Source: Chloroflexota bacterium
GTDB taxonomy: Bacteria > Chloroflexota > Dehalococcoidia > Lucifugimonadales > Lucifugimonadaceae
Reading direction: 5' to 3'
Length of the DNA stretch: 42,877 nucleotides
Assembly (NCBI GenBank): GCA_002730795.1
Contig: PCAX01000063.1
Span: forward strand, 1-42,877
Under the pieces are notes generated by a model that was given only the letters and a program-made list of their open reading frames with translations, was not told the origin of the DNA and ran no database searches. Shown here in pieces: positions 33,339-41,368 of the stretch. The first letter of the stretch is position 1, and every line of letters begins with the position of its first letter. Made by a program: the position numbers and the translations under genes.

Positions 33339-34472
33339 TTAATTTTGATGATTTATAAAATCTTCAAATATGTAATCGTTGAATTGTTCGGGATAGAGTA
33401 ATTGTGCAAGTTCTTCTATACCCCGCACATTCCAGTGTGAAAGAGTTGTATTGTATTGCGGAGTAACGTAATAAATCCGTTTATTGATGATTGCTGGGAC
33501 CTCTGCAAGAACTGGATCCGATAAAAGCTGTTTTTTGAATTCTATGGCACTCGCTTCAGGTTGTGGTAGTAAAACAGCATCTGGATTGATAGCGGCGATC
33601 GATTCTATGCTCACTTCTTGATGTCCGCTTATACCGGAATCGGCCGCAGCATTAATAGCAGAAACTTGTTCAATAATCCCACCTTCGGTCGACCCAGAGC
33701 CTGCCGCAAAAATAGTTGACCATTTAGTTATTGATAAAACTCTAAGTTTTTCTTCGACAGGAATATTTTTCACAACCACTTTAACTCTTTTCTCAATTTC
33801 TTCAACCAACGACAACGCTTCGTACTCTTGACCTAATGCATAACCCATAAGGAGAATATTCGGTATGTTACCCATAGTTGAATCATCTAATTCAGCTCTT
33901 AAAACAGGAATTCCCACATCCTTCAGAATTGCAACAGTTTCTGGATCGGTAAATTTAGACGCTATGACAATATCTGGGTCTAAAGCCACAACTTCTTCTG
34001 GATCATACCCAATTTGTTTATGTGAGGAAGAAATTTCAACGATGTTCGATGTCGAAGGATCAGTGTAGAAATCATAAACGGCACTAATTCTATTGAAATC
34101 CATAATTGCTGCAATTATCTCTGCATGTCCAAGAGACAACGGGTGCACTTTTTCAGGTACTGAGTCAATAGTTATTTTACCCGCAGAAGATTGTATTTCT
34201 CTAGGCCATCCAAAGTTGTTAGCATCTATAATTCCATCGACAGTACTAAATTTTTCAAGGCCTACTAAATGTTCAATTTTATTAATATTTGAACTGTTAT
34301 AATTTTTTAACTTATGACTTTCTGGGTGTCCTGTATTACCGTCATTTCCGGTTGAAGTTTCAACCACCGATTGGCATGAGGAAATGGTAAAAGGAAAAAT
34401 TACACTAATCAAAATCAGTGTTCCCATTGAAAAGATTTTCCAAAGAATTATCAGTTTACTCAGAATAACCAA
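33339..34472 (-). CDS. btuF: Cobalamin-type ABC importer substrate-binding lipoprotein
   Basis: This 377-residue protein starts at TTG, with AAAAGG about seven bases before it. A hydrophobic signal ends in the lipobox TISSC, so it is an anchored lipoprotein. The mature part has the two-lobed periplasmic-binding fold of BtuF/FepB proteins: RISAVYDFYTD, the helix-rich linker starting IGYDPEEVVALDPDIVIAS, and NPDAVLLPQPEA. It captures the ligand and passes it to the permease encoded 12 bases upstream. The riboswitch ahead of the operon points to cobalamin. Confidence 0.85.
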   Translation of the reverse strand: MVILSKLIILWKIFSMGTLILISVIFPFTISSCQSVVETSTGNDGNTGHPESHKLKNYNSSNINKIEHLVGLEKFSTVDGIIDANNFGWPREIQSSAGKITIDSVPEKVHPLSLGHAEIIAAIMDFNRISAVYDFYTDPSTSNIVEISSSHKQIGYDPEEVVALDPDIVIASKFTDPETVAILKDVGIPVLRAELDDSTMGNIPNILLMGYALGQEYEALSLVEEIEKRVKVVVKNIPVEEKLRVLSITKWSTIFAAGSGSTEGGIIEQVSAINAAADSGISGHQEVSIESIAAINPDAVLLPQPEASAIEFKKQLLSDPVLAEVPAIINKRIYYVTPQYNTTLSHWNVRGIEELAQLLYPEQFNDYIFEDFINHQN

Positions 34473-34484
34473 ACGTCTACCTTT

Positions 34485-35555
34485 TTAAAGTGAAAAAATT
34501 TGTTGTCGCCGTTTAATAAGTAAAAAAATAAAAAACGGTGCTCCAGCGAGAGCTGTTACCATACCCACTCGCAGCTCAGCTGGTGAAACCAATGTCCGTG
34601 CCAAAGTATCCGCAATCAACATAAATATTGACCCTGTCAAAAATGCGAGTGGCAATAAAACCCTATGATCGGGACCCAATATAATCCTAACCACGTGAGG
34701 AACCACCAATCCTACAAAGGCAATAATACCCGTGTATGCAACAGCAACACTAGTAACAATAGAAGCCACAATTAATAAAAAATTTCTGACTAAACCTACT
34801 CTTATCCCTAATGCTTGGGCTTGGTCTTCACCCACTAATATAAGGTTTAAATCTCTTGCAAAAAAAATCGAAACAATAACTGGAACAATAATAAGCGGCC
34901 CCACCAATTTAACTGTGTCCCAACGAGTGGAATCAAATCCACCAGCAAGCCAAAACATCATTTGCCGTTGGGCATCTATATCACCCGAAAAAAGAACTAC
35001 AGCAGAAATAATAGAGTTAAGAAAAGCTCCAATTGCTATCCCTGCCAGAAGAAGCGTTGGGACAGAAACACCACCTCCAGAAGAAGCAATCAAAAAAACG
35101 AGTGTCATTGCCACTAAAGACCCCACAAAAGCAAATCCTGGAATAGCCCAAATCGAATACAGTGCAGCCCCGGTTGATATGGCAATTACCGCACCAACTG
35201 CGCCACCTGCTGAAACTCCAATTATTCCAGGGTCAGCCATGTTGTTCCGAAAAACACCCTGCATTATTACTCCTGCTGATGAAAGTCCTCCACCAACAAG
35301 TAATGCCATTGATATTCTAGGTATACGGATATTTTCAATTATTGCCCGATGGGTGTTTGGAACCTCTATAGTATTAATGCCCGTAAGACCAATGAAAAAT
35401 CCAACTGTTGACCTTATGGAGACATCGTAAGGACCCAATCCTGTAGCTACGATCACGGAAAATATTCCGATAATTCCAAGAATTACTGTCCCACCCACAA
35501 TCCTGATGGGAATCGAAAAACTATTTATTGGTCTGTGTACTGTAATGCGCAGCAC
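34485..35555 (-). CDS. btuC: Cobalamin-type ABC importer permease (BtuC/FecCD)
   Basis: This 356-residue protein has about ten membrane helices and FecCD family motifs: RIPRISMALLVGGGLSSAGVIMQGVFRNNMADPGIIGVSAGGAVGAV near residue 75-120, and GLVVPHVVRIILGPDHRVLLP near 275-295, the cytoplasmic coupling segment for BtuD. The GTG start is preceded by AGAGGA. It is the first gene after a cobalamin riboswitch. Another reading frame overlaps its first 35 bases and is the riboswitch region, not a gene. Confidence 0.9.
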   Translation of the reverse strand: MLRITVHRPINSFSIPIRIVGGTVILGIIGIFSVIVATGLGPYDVSIRSTVGFFIGLTGINTIEVPNTHRAIIENIRIPRISMALLVGGGLSSAGVIMQGVFRNNMADPGIIGVSAGGAVGAVIAISTGAALYSIWAIPGFAFVGSLVAMTLVFLIASSGGGVSVPTLLLAGIAIGAFLNSIISAVVLFSGDIDAQRQMMFWLAGGFDSTRWDTVKLVGPLIIVPVIVSIFFARDLNLILVGEDQAQALGIRVGLVRNFLLIVASIVTSVAVAYTGIIAFVGLVVPHVVRIILGPDHRVLLPLAFLTGSIFMLIADTLARTLVSPAELRVGMVTALAGAPFFIFLLIKRRQQIFSL

Positions 35556-35639
35556 TATCCAATCCTCTCACGATCAGAAATACAATGAAAAGCATAGCTT
35601 CACCGAATAACTCAATCGCTGCCATGTCGTCATATTTTT

Positions 35640-35805
35640 GCTTTGAAAGGTTTCCTGACTTACGGATACTCGAAACATTTTCAAGTTCGTTAAATCCACT
35701 CAGAAAATCATCCTGGTAGTGAATGAAACGATTAAACCCGTTCACAGTGGCGCTACCGCAGCGGCTTCTCACCGCTTTCCCCTTTTTATCTGAGCCTACT
35801 AAAAT
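35640..35805 (-). ncRNA. Cobalamin riboswitch upstream of btuCFD
   Basis: On the minus strand, in order, are AAAAAGGGGAAAGCGGTGAG (35764-35785 region), a GCGG/CCGC hairpin, the highly conserved GCCACTGTGAACGGG core (near 35736-35752), a variable arm, and the B12 box AAGTCAGGAAACC (near 35650-35662). These are the standard conserved elements of cobalamin riboswitches, in the right order and spacing. The riboswitch lies about 90 bases before the btuC GTG start. No strong terminator follows, so control may be by blocking the btuC ribosome binding site. Confidence 0.88.
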
Positions 35806-35982
35806 GGACACACAGATAGCCAAAACACTCAAGTTCAGGACGATGCTAACCCAATATAAATAATAGTCAATAATTAATCGGGGATAAAATCAAAAGAACA
35901 AAATAAAAATGAACACATTAGAGTAAAAATGTTAAAATAAAAATTGTGGAACAATTATCAACTGATAGTCAGGAATAATTAA

Positions 35983-36240
35983 ATGTCACCAACATCGGAC
36001 AAAAAGCTACGAAAATCGGGTAATAAAAAGAAAATCTCTAAAGAGGTTGTTTCAAGCAAAAAAGGTCAATGCGTACATCATTGGTCAATAGAACCCCCGA
36101 ACGGCACGATAAGTGTCGGCCGTTGTAAGCTTTGCGGAGAATCAAGAGAGTTCCGGAATTCCTTCGAATATTCTTCGTGGTACGGTAGCAAAACTCCGCA
36201 AGATGGGGATTCTGAATCATCAGAAAAAAAATCAGGTTAA
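35983..36240 (+). CDS. Small zinc-ribbon-like protein
   Basis: This 85-residue protein has a Lys-rich N-terminal arm (about 1-28) and a compact core CVHHWSIEPPNGTISVGRCKLCGESREFRNSFEYSSW. Potential metal ligands are C30, H32, H33, C48 and C51, giving a zinc-ribbon-like site. Similar short HHW...C..CG..R.F.N proteins are scattered in Chloroflexota and Actinomycetota without a known function. The acidic tail ends SESSEKKSG. It is convergent with cofE only 4 bases away. Confidence 0.75.
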   Translation: MSPTSDKKLRKSGNKKKISKEVVSSKKGQCVHHWSIEPPNGTISVGRCKLCGESREFRNSFEYSSWYGSKTPQDGDSESSEKKSG

Positions 36241-36244
36241 TTGT

Positions 36245-36994
36245 TTATCTAAATAAATCCTCTGTATTAGAGCGTTTCAATACTTGCCATCCAACATCAG
36301 AGCCGTCTGGTCTCATTCCTCGTACTATCGCTATAGGGATTCCGCCAGATTCACCCATAACTAGTTGGGCAGCGGAAGCAATTTCATCTCCAATTGCAAC
36401 CATGCTACTTTCCAAAGTTTTTCCAACATCATCTTTAGTGCCTCTTAAATCAACCAAAGGATTGATACCCGAAACGCCTAAAGCTACGTTGACGGATCCT
36501 TTTCTCCACGGTCTGTTGAAAGAATCCGAAATTATTACACCTACCTCTAAACCATAAATACTTTTAATCCTCTCCCTGATTTCCATTGCGGTCCTGTCTG
36601 GATTTTCTGGTAATTTCAAAAAAATGCCGTCACCAAAAACATTAGATCTATCTATACCTGCATTAGCACATATAAAACCGTGATGTGTTTCCACAATTAA
36701 CACACCAGGAGCCGATCTCACGATCCTAATTGATTCACTTAGTATTAATTCTACTAACCTTGGGTCCTTGTTTACCTCTTTAGCCAATTGAAGAGCCGTT
36801 TCGGACGGTTTTACATCCGAAATTTTTACTGAACGACCTTCAATCTTAGATATTATTTTTTGCCCTATAACAATTATGTCTCCATCAATCACTTTGGCCA
36901 GATCAAACAATAAATCCACAATATACGAAGCCCCACGATCTGACTCATATATTGAAGGAAAATTGTTTACTGGTATGATTTTTATTTGAGACAA
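36245..36994 (-). CDS. cofE: Coenzyme F420-0:L-glutamate ligase
   Basis: This 249-residue protein matches CofE/FbiB N-terminal domains: VDGDIIVIGQKIISKIEGR near the N-terminus, LILSESIRIVR, THHGFICANAGIDRSNV, VGVIISDSFNRPWRKGSVNVALGVSG and DLRGTKD. CofE adds glutamates to F420-0 using GTP, the last steps of F420 maturation. The start is a TTG with no strong ribosome binding site. No other F420 gene is adjacent, but F420 usage is known in related Chloroflexota. It implies that this cell has F420-dependent oxidoreductases. Confidence 0.92.
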   Translation of the reverse strand: MSQIKIIPVNNFPSIYESDRGASYIVDLLFDLAKVIDGDIIVIGQKIISKIEGRSVKISDVKPSETALQLAKEVNKDPRLVELILSESIRIVRSAPGVLIVETHHGFICANAGIDRSNVFGDGIFLKLPENPDRTAMEIRERIKSIYGLEVGVIISDSFNRPWRKGSVNVALGVSGINPLVDLRGTKDDVGKTLESSMVAIGDEIASAAQLVMGESGGIPIAIVRGMRPDGSDVGWQVLKRSNTEDLFR

Positions 36995-37104
36995 ATTAAT
37001 AATTACTAGACCCGTTTACATATTATTTTATTGGATAGGCAAAATATACAATTTGTTTTGTAGGTCACAAAACAAAATAACACTAATAATTAAAGAGGAA
37101 GTTC

Positions 37105-37881
37105 ATGGATTTAAAGATTTCAGGAAAGCACGCGTTGGTAACTGGAGGCAGTCGAGGATTGGGTAAACAATCGGCTATAGCACTAGGGAACGAAGGTGTA
37201 AATGTTTCTATATGTGCACGGGGAGAAAACGATTTGGCCAACGCTACGAAGAAATTAGAAAAACTTGGAATATCTGTTTCAGGTTTTTTGGCCGATCTTT
37301 CGAAAAAAGGGTCAGCAAAAAAGATATTTTCTGAAGTAACTAAAAATAGTGGACCCATTGACATTTTGGTTAACAACGTAGGAGGCAGTTTGGGGACATC
37401 AGATATTGTCGGATCAACGATGGACGATTTTGAGCGTGTAATGAACGTAAATTTATGGTCTGCTGTGGAGCTGATGAAACTCGTGATACCGGATATGAAA
37501 AAAAATAAATGGGGAAGAATTGTTAATATATCGTCGATATATGGCCGAGAATTTGGAGGAACAGCACCATACATGACCGCGAAGGCAGCAATGATTGCCG
37601 CTAGTAAACATGCTTCTCAAACGTTGGCAACTACAGGGATTACCGTAAATTCCGTATCCCCAGGATCAATATGGTTTGAAGGTGGTTCATGGGATAATTT
37701 TGTTAATTCTAACACCCAAAAAACAGTGACCAGTTTTATTGAAAAAAATTTACCTATGGGAAAATTCGGTTGGCCCGAACCTATAGGGGCCACGGTAGCA
37801 TTTCTGTCCTCTCAAAATGCCGATTTAATAACCGGAGCATGTATAAATGTCGACGGAGGACAATCCCATAATCTATTCTAG
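37105..37881 (+). CDS. Short-chain dehydrogenase/reductase (SDR)
   Basis: This 258-residue SDR has TGGSRGLG near residue 13, NNVGGSLG near 91, the catalytic Ser of NISSIYGR, YMTAK (YxxxK) near 155, and GACINVDGG at the C-terminus. Glucose/3-oxoacyl-reductase-like SDRs show this architecture. GAGGAAG lies about nine bases before the ATG. It stands between cofE and the ribosomal protein block and is convergent with rplL. The substrate is unknown. Confidence 0.9.
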   Translation: MDLKISGKHALVTGGSRGLGKQSAIALGNEGVNVSICARGENDLANATKKLEKLGISVSGFLADLSKKGSAKKIFSEVTKNSGPIDILVNNVGGSLGTSDIVGSTMDDFERVMNVNLWSAVELMKLVIPDMKKNKWGRIVNISSIYGREFGGTAPYMTAKAAMIAASKHASQTLATTGITVNSVSPGSIWFEGGSWDNFVNSNTQKTVTSFIEKNLPMGKFGWPEPIGATVAFLSSQNADLITGACINVDGGQSHNLF

Positions 37882-37885
37882 AACA

Positions 37886-37915
37886 AATAACTGGGTTGGT
37901 ACTTTCACAGTTATT
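37886..37915. terminator. Possible bidirectional terminator hairpin
   Basis: AATAACTG and CAGTTATT form an exact 8-base stem around a 14-base loop, in the 49-base gap between the convergent SDR and rplL genes. No clear T-run follows in either direction, so a terminator is possible but not certain. Confidence 0.4.
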
Positions 37916-37930
37916 CTCTCCGAAATAGAC

Positions 37931-38305
37931 CTACGATAATTCGACAGTGGCTCCTGCCTCTTCGAGTTTTGTTTTTGCACTGTCGGCGTCTTCCTTAGAA
38001 GCACCTTCAAGAACCGCTTTAGGTGCAGCTTCCACGAGGTCTTTCGCTTCCTTTAACCCCAAAGGGGTCAATTCTCTCACTGCCTTAATAACTGCGATCT
38101 TCTTTGCACCAAATTCTTTCAATACGACATCAAAACTATCTTTTTCTTCTTCCGCAGCCGAAGCTTCAGTTGGGGCTGCGGCAACCGCAACAGGAGCAGC
38201 GGCACTTACTCCAAATTCATCTTCTAGTGCGGTTACCAGATCAGAAAGGTCTAGCACCGACATCTTTTTAATCTCCTCTATTAATTCTTCCTTTGTCATT
38301 GGCAT
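37931..38305 (-). CDS. rplL: 50S ribosomal protein L7/L12
   Basis: This 124-residue protein has the N-terminal dimerisation helix ([31 protein letters not shown]), the Ala/Pro-rich hinge, and the C-terminal [43 protein letters not shown] factor-binding domain. AGGAG is upstream of the ATG. It binds L10 to form the stalk that recruits translation factors. It is the last gene of the rplKAJL run. Confidence 0.97.
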   Translation of the reverse strand: MPMTKEELIEEIKKMSVLDLSDLVTALEDEFGVSAAAPVAVAAAPTEASAAEEEKDSFDVVLKEFGAKKIAVIKAVRELTPLGLKEAKDLVEAAPKAVLEGASKEDADSAKTKLEEAGATVELS

Positions 38306-38343
38306 TTTGTTTACTCCTATAATTTTGTTAGTTCAATTATTAA

Positions 38344-38871
38344 TTACGACTGTGTTTGTTGTTTTTCAATATGATTTTTTAACACCGATGATAGTGCTCT
38401 TATTGGTCCCCCCATAACTGTTACTAAAGAAACTATTGGGCTATTCAAAGATCCAATCATTTTAGATAACAGCTCATCCTTTGCCGGAATTTTAGCTAAT
38501 TTGTTTACTTGATCAGAATTTAAAATATTTCCTTCAAACCAACCACCTATCACCCGTACCGGTAGTGAATTATCTTCGGCATGTTTTACGAGTGCTTTAG
38601 CCGCCAATGCACTATCTGAATTCGTGGTCAAAAACCCTATAGGTCCATCAATAAAAGTTTTTATTTCTGGTTTACCACAATCATCCGCGGCAATTCTTGC
38701 AAAGGTATTTTTAACAATCTTAAATTGTGCGTCACTACGTTTAATCGTTTTCCTTAGTTCTCCCATATCAGAGACATCGATACCACGATATTCGGCAGCT
38801 ACGATTAGAGAAGACGAGGCAAAGAGCTCCGACATTTCTCTGACTGTCTTCTGTCCTCTTTCGGTCGGCAT
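38344..38871 (-). CDS. rplJ: 50S ribosomal protein L10
   Basis: This 175-residue L10 starts MPTERGQKTVREMSELFASSSLIVAAEYRGIDVSDMGELRKTI, typical of the family, and has AGGAG before the ATG. L10 anchors L7/L12 dimers to the ribosome. It lies downstream of an L10 leader with a terminator-like hairpin, so it is likely autoregulated. Confidence 0.97.
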   Translation of the reverse strand: MPTERGQKTVREMSELFASSSLIVAAEYRGIDVSDMGELRKTIKRSDAQFKIVKNTFARIAADDCGKPEIKTFIDGPIGFLTTNSDSALAAKALVKHAEDNSLPVRVIGGWFEGNILNSDQVNKLAKIPAKDELLSKMIGSLNSPIVSLVTVMGGPIRALSSVLKNHIEKQQTQS

Positions 38872-38899
38872 TTAAACTCCTAGTTTCAGAATATCAATC

Positions 38900-39045
38900 T
38901 AATAAAAAAACCCCGGGACTTTTCCGAGGTTCTCACAATGGGTCAACAGGGACATTAACTTCCATGGCGGCCTCGGCAGGCTAAAAAAATTAATCCCAAT
39001 GGGAACCTACTGTCTCGGACCTATAAATTATTCTTGCTGGTCTAA
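38900..39045 (-). ncRNA. Ribosomal protein L10 leader RNA
   Basis: On the minus strand the sequence between rplA and rplJ contains GTCCGAGACAGTAGGTTCCC, then AGCCTGCCGAGGCCGCC, and ends with a CCTCGG/CCCGGGG hairpin and T-run. CCGAGACAGTAGGT...CCTGCCGAGG is the classic L10 leader pattern bound by the L10-L7/L12 complex. The L10 gene follows directly. Confidence 0.82.
38902..38931 (-). terminator. Attenuator-type terminator in the L10 leader
   Basis: On the minus strand ACCTCGG pairs with CCCGGGGT around a short AAAAGT-type loop, followed by a run of seven T. It sits about 30 bases before the rplJ start, where an attenuator belongs. Confidence 0.75.
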
Positions 39046-39079
39046 TTCTACATAATCATCAATAAACCTTGTTAGCTTA

Positions 39080-39796
39080 TTATGATTCTTTGACTCCAAT
39101 TTTTTCCATTTCCTGCAAATCCAACTTTATGCCTGGACCCATCGTTGTACAAATCGTAGCCGATTTAATGAATTGCCCTTTAATACCGTCCGGTTTCGAT
39201 CTCAATAATGTGTCATACACACTCGTCAGATTGTCCAAAATTTGCTCTGCGTTAAACTCTATAGTACCGATTCGTACGTGAACATTCGCCCCTTTATCCA
39301 ATTTAATCTCTGCCCTACCTTGTTTATTACTAGATATAGCAGATTCAATATTGTCTGCCTGAACAACAGTTCCGGTCCTAGGATTAGGCATTAATCCTTT
39401 CCGGCCCAAATATCGACCAAGGCGACCTATTTTTGACATTTGATCAGGTGTAGCTATTGCAACGTCAAAATCGGACCATCCGCCCTCTATTTTTTTTATT
39501 AAGTCATCGTCGACTATATAGTCAGCGCCAGCATCCTTGGCTACCCTAGCTGCATCTCCATCTGCAAAAACACAAACCTTAACATTTTTGCCCGTACCGT
39601 GCGGTAGAGGTGCAATTTCACGTATTTGTTGATCAGCATGCCTAGGATCAGCACCCGTAGCAACATGCAATTCAACAGCTTCCGGAAATGTGGAAGAGGC
39701 GTGTTCTTTAGCCTTCGTTACAGCATCTTCAGGAGAATAATAACCTAGCCCCACATCATTGATCGCTGCATTATATCTTTTACTATGTTTTGACAT
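39080..39796 (-). CDS. rplA: 50S ribosomal protein L1
   Basis: This 238-residue L1 has MSKHSKRYNAAINDVG, AVELHVATGADPRHADQQIR, LMPNPRTGTVV and the ring of conserved Gly/Lys in GRAEIKLDKGANVHVRIG. GGAGG four bases from the ATG is a strong ribosome binding site. L1 binds 23S rRNA at the E-site stalk and often represses its own operon. It follows rplK by about 42 bases. Confidence 0.97.
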   Translation of the reverse strand: MSKHSKRYNAAINDVGLGYYSPEDAVTKAKEHASSTFPEAVELHVATGADPRHADQQIREIAPLPHGTGKNVKVCVFADGDAARVAKDAGADYIVDDDLIKKIEGGWSDFDVAIATPDQMSKIGRLGRYLGRKGLMPNPRTGTVVQADNIESAISSNKQGRAEIKLDKGANVHVRIGTIEFNAEQILDNLTSVYDTLLRSKPDGIKGQFIKSATICTTMGPGIKLDLQEMEKIGVKES

Positions 39797-39838
39797 CTTG
39801 CCTCCGTTTTATATACCGTAATTCACCGAGATATGTTT

Positions 39839-40261
39839 TTATTCAATTTCAATACCCATACTTTTAGCAGAACCTGAAATGATTTTTATAGCGGCATCTA
39901 TATCAGAAGCATTTAAATCAGACATTTTCGTCTCAGCTATTTCCTTAACTTGGCGCTGAGTTATTTTCCCTATAATTTCCAGCCCGGGACTTCCTGAAGC
40001 CGATTCAACACCTGCAGCTTTTTTAATCAGGTCAGATGCCGGAGGAGTTTTTAACAACATATCAAATGAACGATCAGCGTACACAGTCAATTCTACGGGG
40101 ATTATATTACCCACTAATTCTTTGGTGCGTTCGTTATATTCCTTAACAAACTGCATTATATTCACTCCTGCCTGACCCAAAGCTGGTCCCACCGGTGGTG
40201 CAGGAGATGCCTGACCTGCCTGTAATTGCAATTTGAGAATGTTGTCTATTTTTTTTGCCAA
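39839..40261 (-). CDS. rplK: 50S ribosomal protein L11
   Basis: This 140-residue L11 has [36 protein letters not shown], the proline-rich thiostrepton-region N-terminus, and a C-terminal rRNA-binding domain around [21 protein letters not shown]. It starts at TTG with GAGG upstream. It lies between nusG and rplA in the conserved order. Confidence 0.97.
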   Translation of the reverse strand: MAKKIDNILKLQLQAGQASPAPPVGPALGQAGVNIMQFVKEYNERTKELVGNIIPVELTVYADRSFDMLLKTPPASDLIKKAAGVESASGSPGLEIIGKITQRQVKEIAETKMSDLNASDIDAAIKIISGSAKSMGIEIE

Positions 40262-40291
40262 TTAATTTAACCTCTTAACGACCTTTACCGT

Positions 40292-40858
40292 TTATGTTTT
40301 TTCCAATTGTAAGAAATCAAGTTCAACTGGAGTTTCTCGCCCAAAAAATGAAACATGAACCCTGACCTTCCCCCTATCTTCAAATACTTCATCAACTGTC
40401 CCCATAAAATCAACAAAAGGACCATCCTTAATCCTTACCCCATCACCTTCAGAAAATCCAATTTTTACATGCCGGACATCGGATTGCATTCTGTTTATTA
40501 TTCTATCAACTTCGTGTTGTTCTATTGGTATGGGCTTAGGTCGATTTTCATGTGCGTCCTCAGACGAGATAAATCCTGTAACACCTGGGGTATTACGAAC
40601 AATATACCAAGATTCATCATCCATGAACATATGTACAATTAAATAACCTGCATACATCTTTTTTTCCACTTCAACACGTTCCCCGTCTCTTATCTCCACT
40701 TCGACTTCGGTTGGAACTACGACCTCAAGAATTCTATCTTTGACATCCATCGTTTCAATCCTCTGACGTAGATTTTTCTGGACTTTATCCTCCTGTCCAG
40801 AGTACGTGTGTACTATATACCATCGGGATTGTTCCTTGGCGTTAATTTCTGAAGTCAT
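40292..40858 (-). CDS. nusG: Transcription termination/antitermination protein NusG
   Basis: This 188-residue NusG has the NGN domain (WYIVHTYSGQEDKVQKNLRQRIETM, then VEKKMYAGYLIVHMFMDDESWYIVRNTPGVTGFI) and a C-terminal KOW domain (EGDGVRIKDGPFVDFMGTVDEV). AGGA lies before the ATG. It binds RNA polymerase and couples transcription with translation. It sits between secE and rplK, as in most bacteria. Confidence 0.97.
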   Translation of the reverse strand: MTSEINAKEQSRWYIVHTYSGQEDKVQKNLRQRIETMDVKDRILEVVVPTEVEVEIRDGERVEVEKKMYAGYLIVHMFMDDESWYIVRNTPGVTGFISSEDAHENRPKPIPIEQHEVDRIINRMQSDVRHVKIGFSEGDGVRIKDGPFVDFMGTVDEVFEDRGKVRVHVSFFGRETPVELDFLQLEKT

Positions 40859-40867
40859 GTGTTATTC

Positions 40868-41101
40868 CTATGTACCTGAAAGTAGAGCCATTAGCCTTGA
40901 AAATACATAATCCACTATACCTAAAAAGATACCAATAGTTATTGAAAGTCCCAAGACCAAAATAGTTAATCGTGTAGCTTCTTGCCTGCTGGGCCACGAC
41001 ACTTTCCGTAATTCAGCGAAAACTTCGCCAAAAAAACGGAATACAGAAAATCGATCGGATCGCCGTATGCCTCTTGATAAGGGTGTATTATTGCGGGCCA
41101 A
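40868..41101 (-). CDS. secE: Preprotein translocase subunit SecE
   Basis: This 77-residue protein is the short bacterial SecE: a basic N-terminus, the amphipathic FFGEVFAELRKVSWPSRQEATR, then a single membrane helix LTILVLGLSITIGIFLGIVDYVF. It starts at TTG with AGGA upstream, and the start follows the rpmG stop by 10 bases. SecE clamps SecY in the translocon. Confidence 0.93.
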   Translation of the reverse strand: MARNNTPLSRGIRRSDRFSVFRFFGEVFAELRKVSWPSRQEATRLTILVLGLSITIGIFLGIVDYVFSRLMALLSGT

Positions 41102-41111
41102 CTAAAATTTC

Positions 41112-41279
41112 CTATCTTCGTTCTCTAAACGTACTCCTAGTTCGGCACGTTCGGCAGTACTTACTTAGTTCAATGCGATCCGGAGTATTCCGACGGTTTT
41201 TTTCCGTATTATAACTATATTTTTTGCATTCAGTACACGTCAAAACGACCAAAGTACGAACAGCGCTTTTCTTTGCCAT
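41112..41279 (-). CDS. rpmG: 50S ribosomal protein L33
   Basis: A 55-residue ORF reads MAKKSAVRTLVVLTCTEC at its start and SKYCRTCRTRSTFRERR at its end. Cysteine pairs C15-x2-C18 and C42-x2-C45 form the zinc ribbon of the C+ type L33. The ATG follows AAAGG by five bases and the stop is TAG. It lies between tuf and secE, its usual place, and the secE ribosome binding site starts in its stop codon. It is an easily missed small gene. Confidence 0.95.
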   Translation of the reverse strand: MAKKSAVRTLVVLTCTECKKYSYNTEKNRRNTPDRIELSKYCRTCRTRSTFRERR

Positions 41280-41368
41280 TTAAGCCTTTTAAACAAACCT
41301 ACGTCTCTCTCGAGACAAATCCCTAATTTTTTTAGGTGTAAATATCCCAAATCCAAACGATAATTTAA

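Noticed and set aside
34732-35430. 232-codon plus-strand ORF
   Set aside because: Antisense shadow of the btuC permease; low-complexity composition and no motif.
35521-35832. 103-codon minus-strand ORF
   Set aside because: It lies over the cobalamin riboswitch and overlaps the btuC start; its sequence is explained by the conserved RNA elements and has no recognisable domain.
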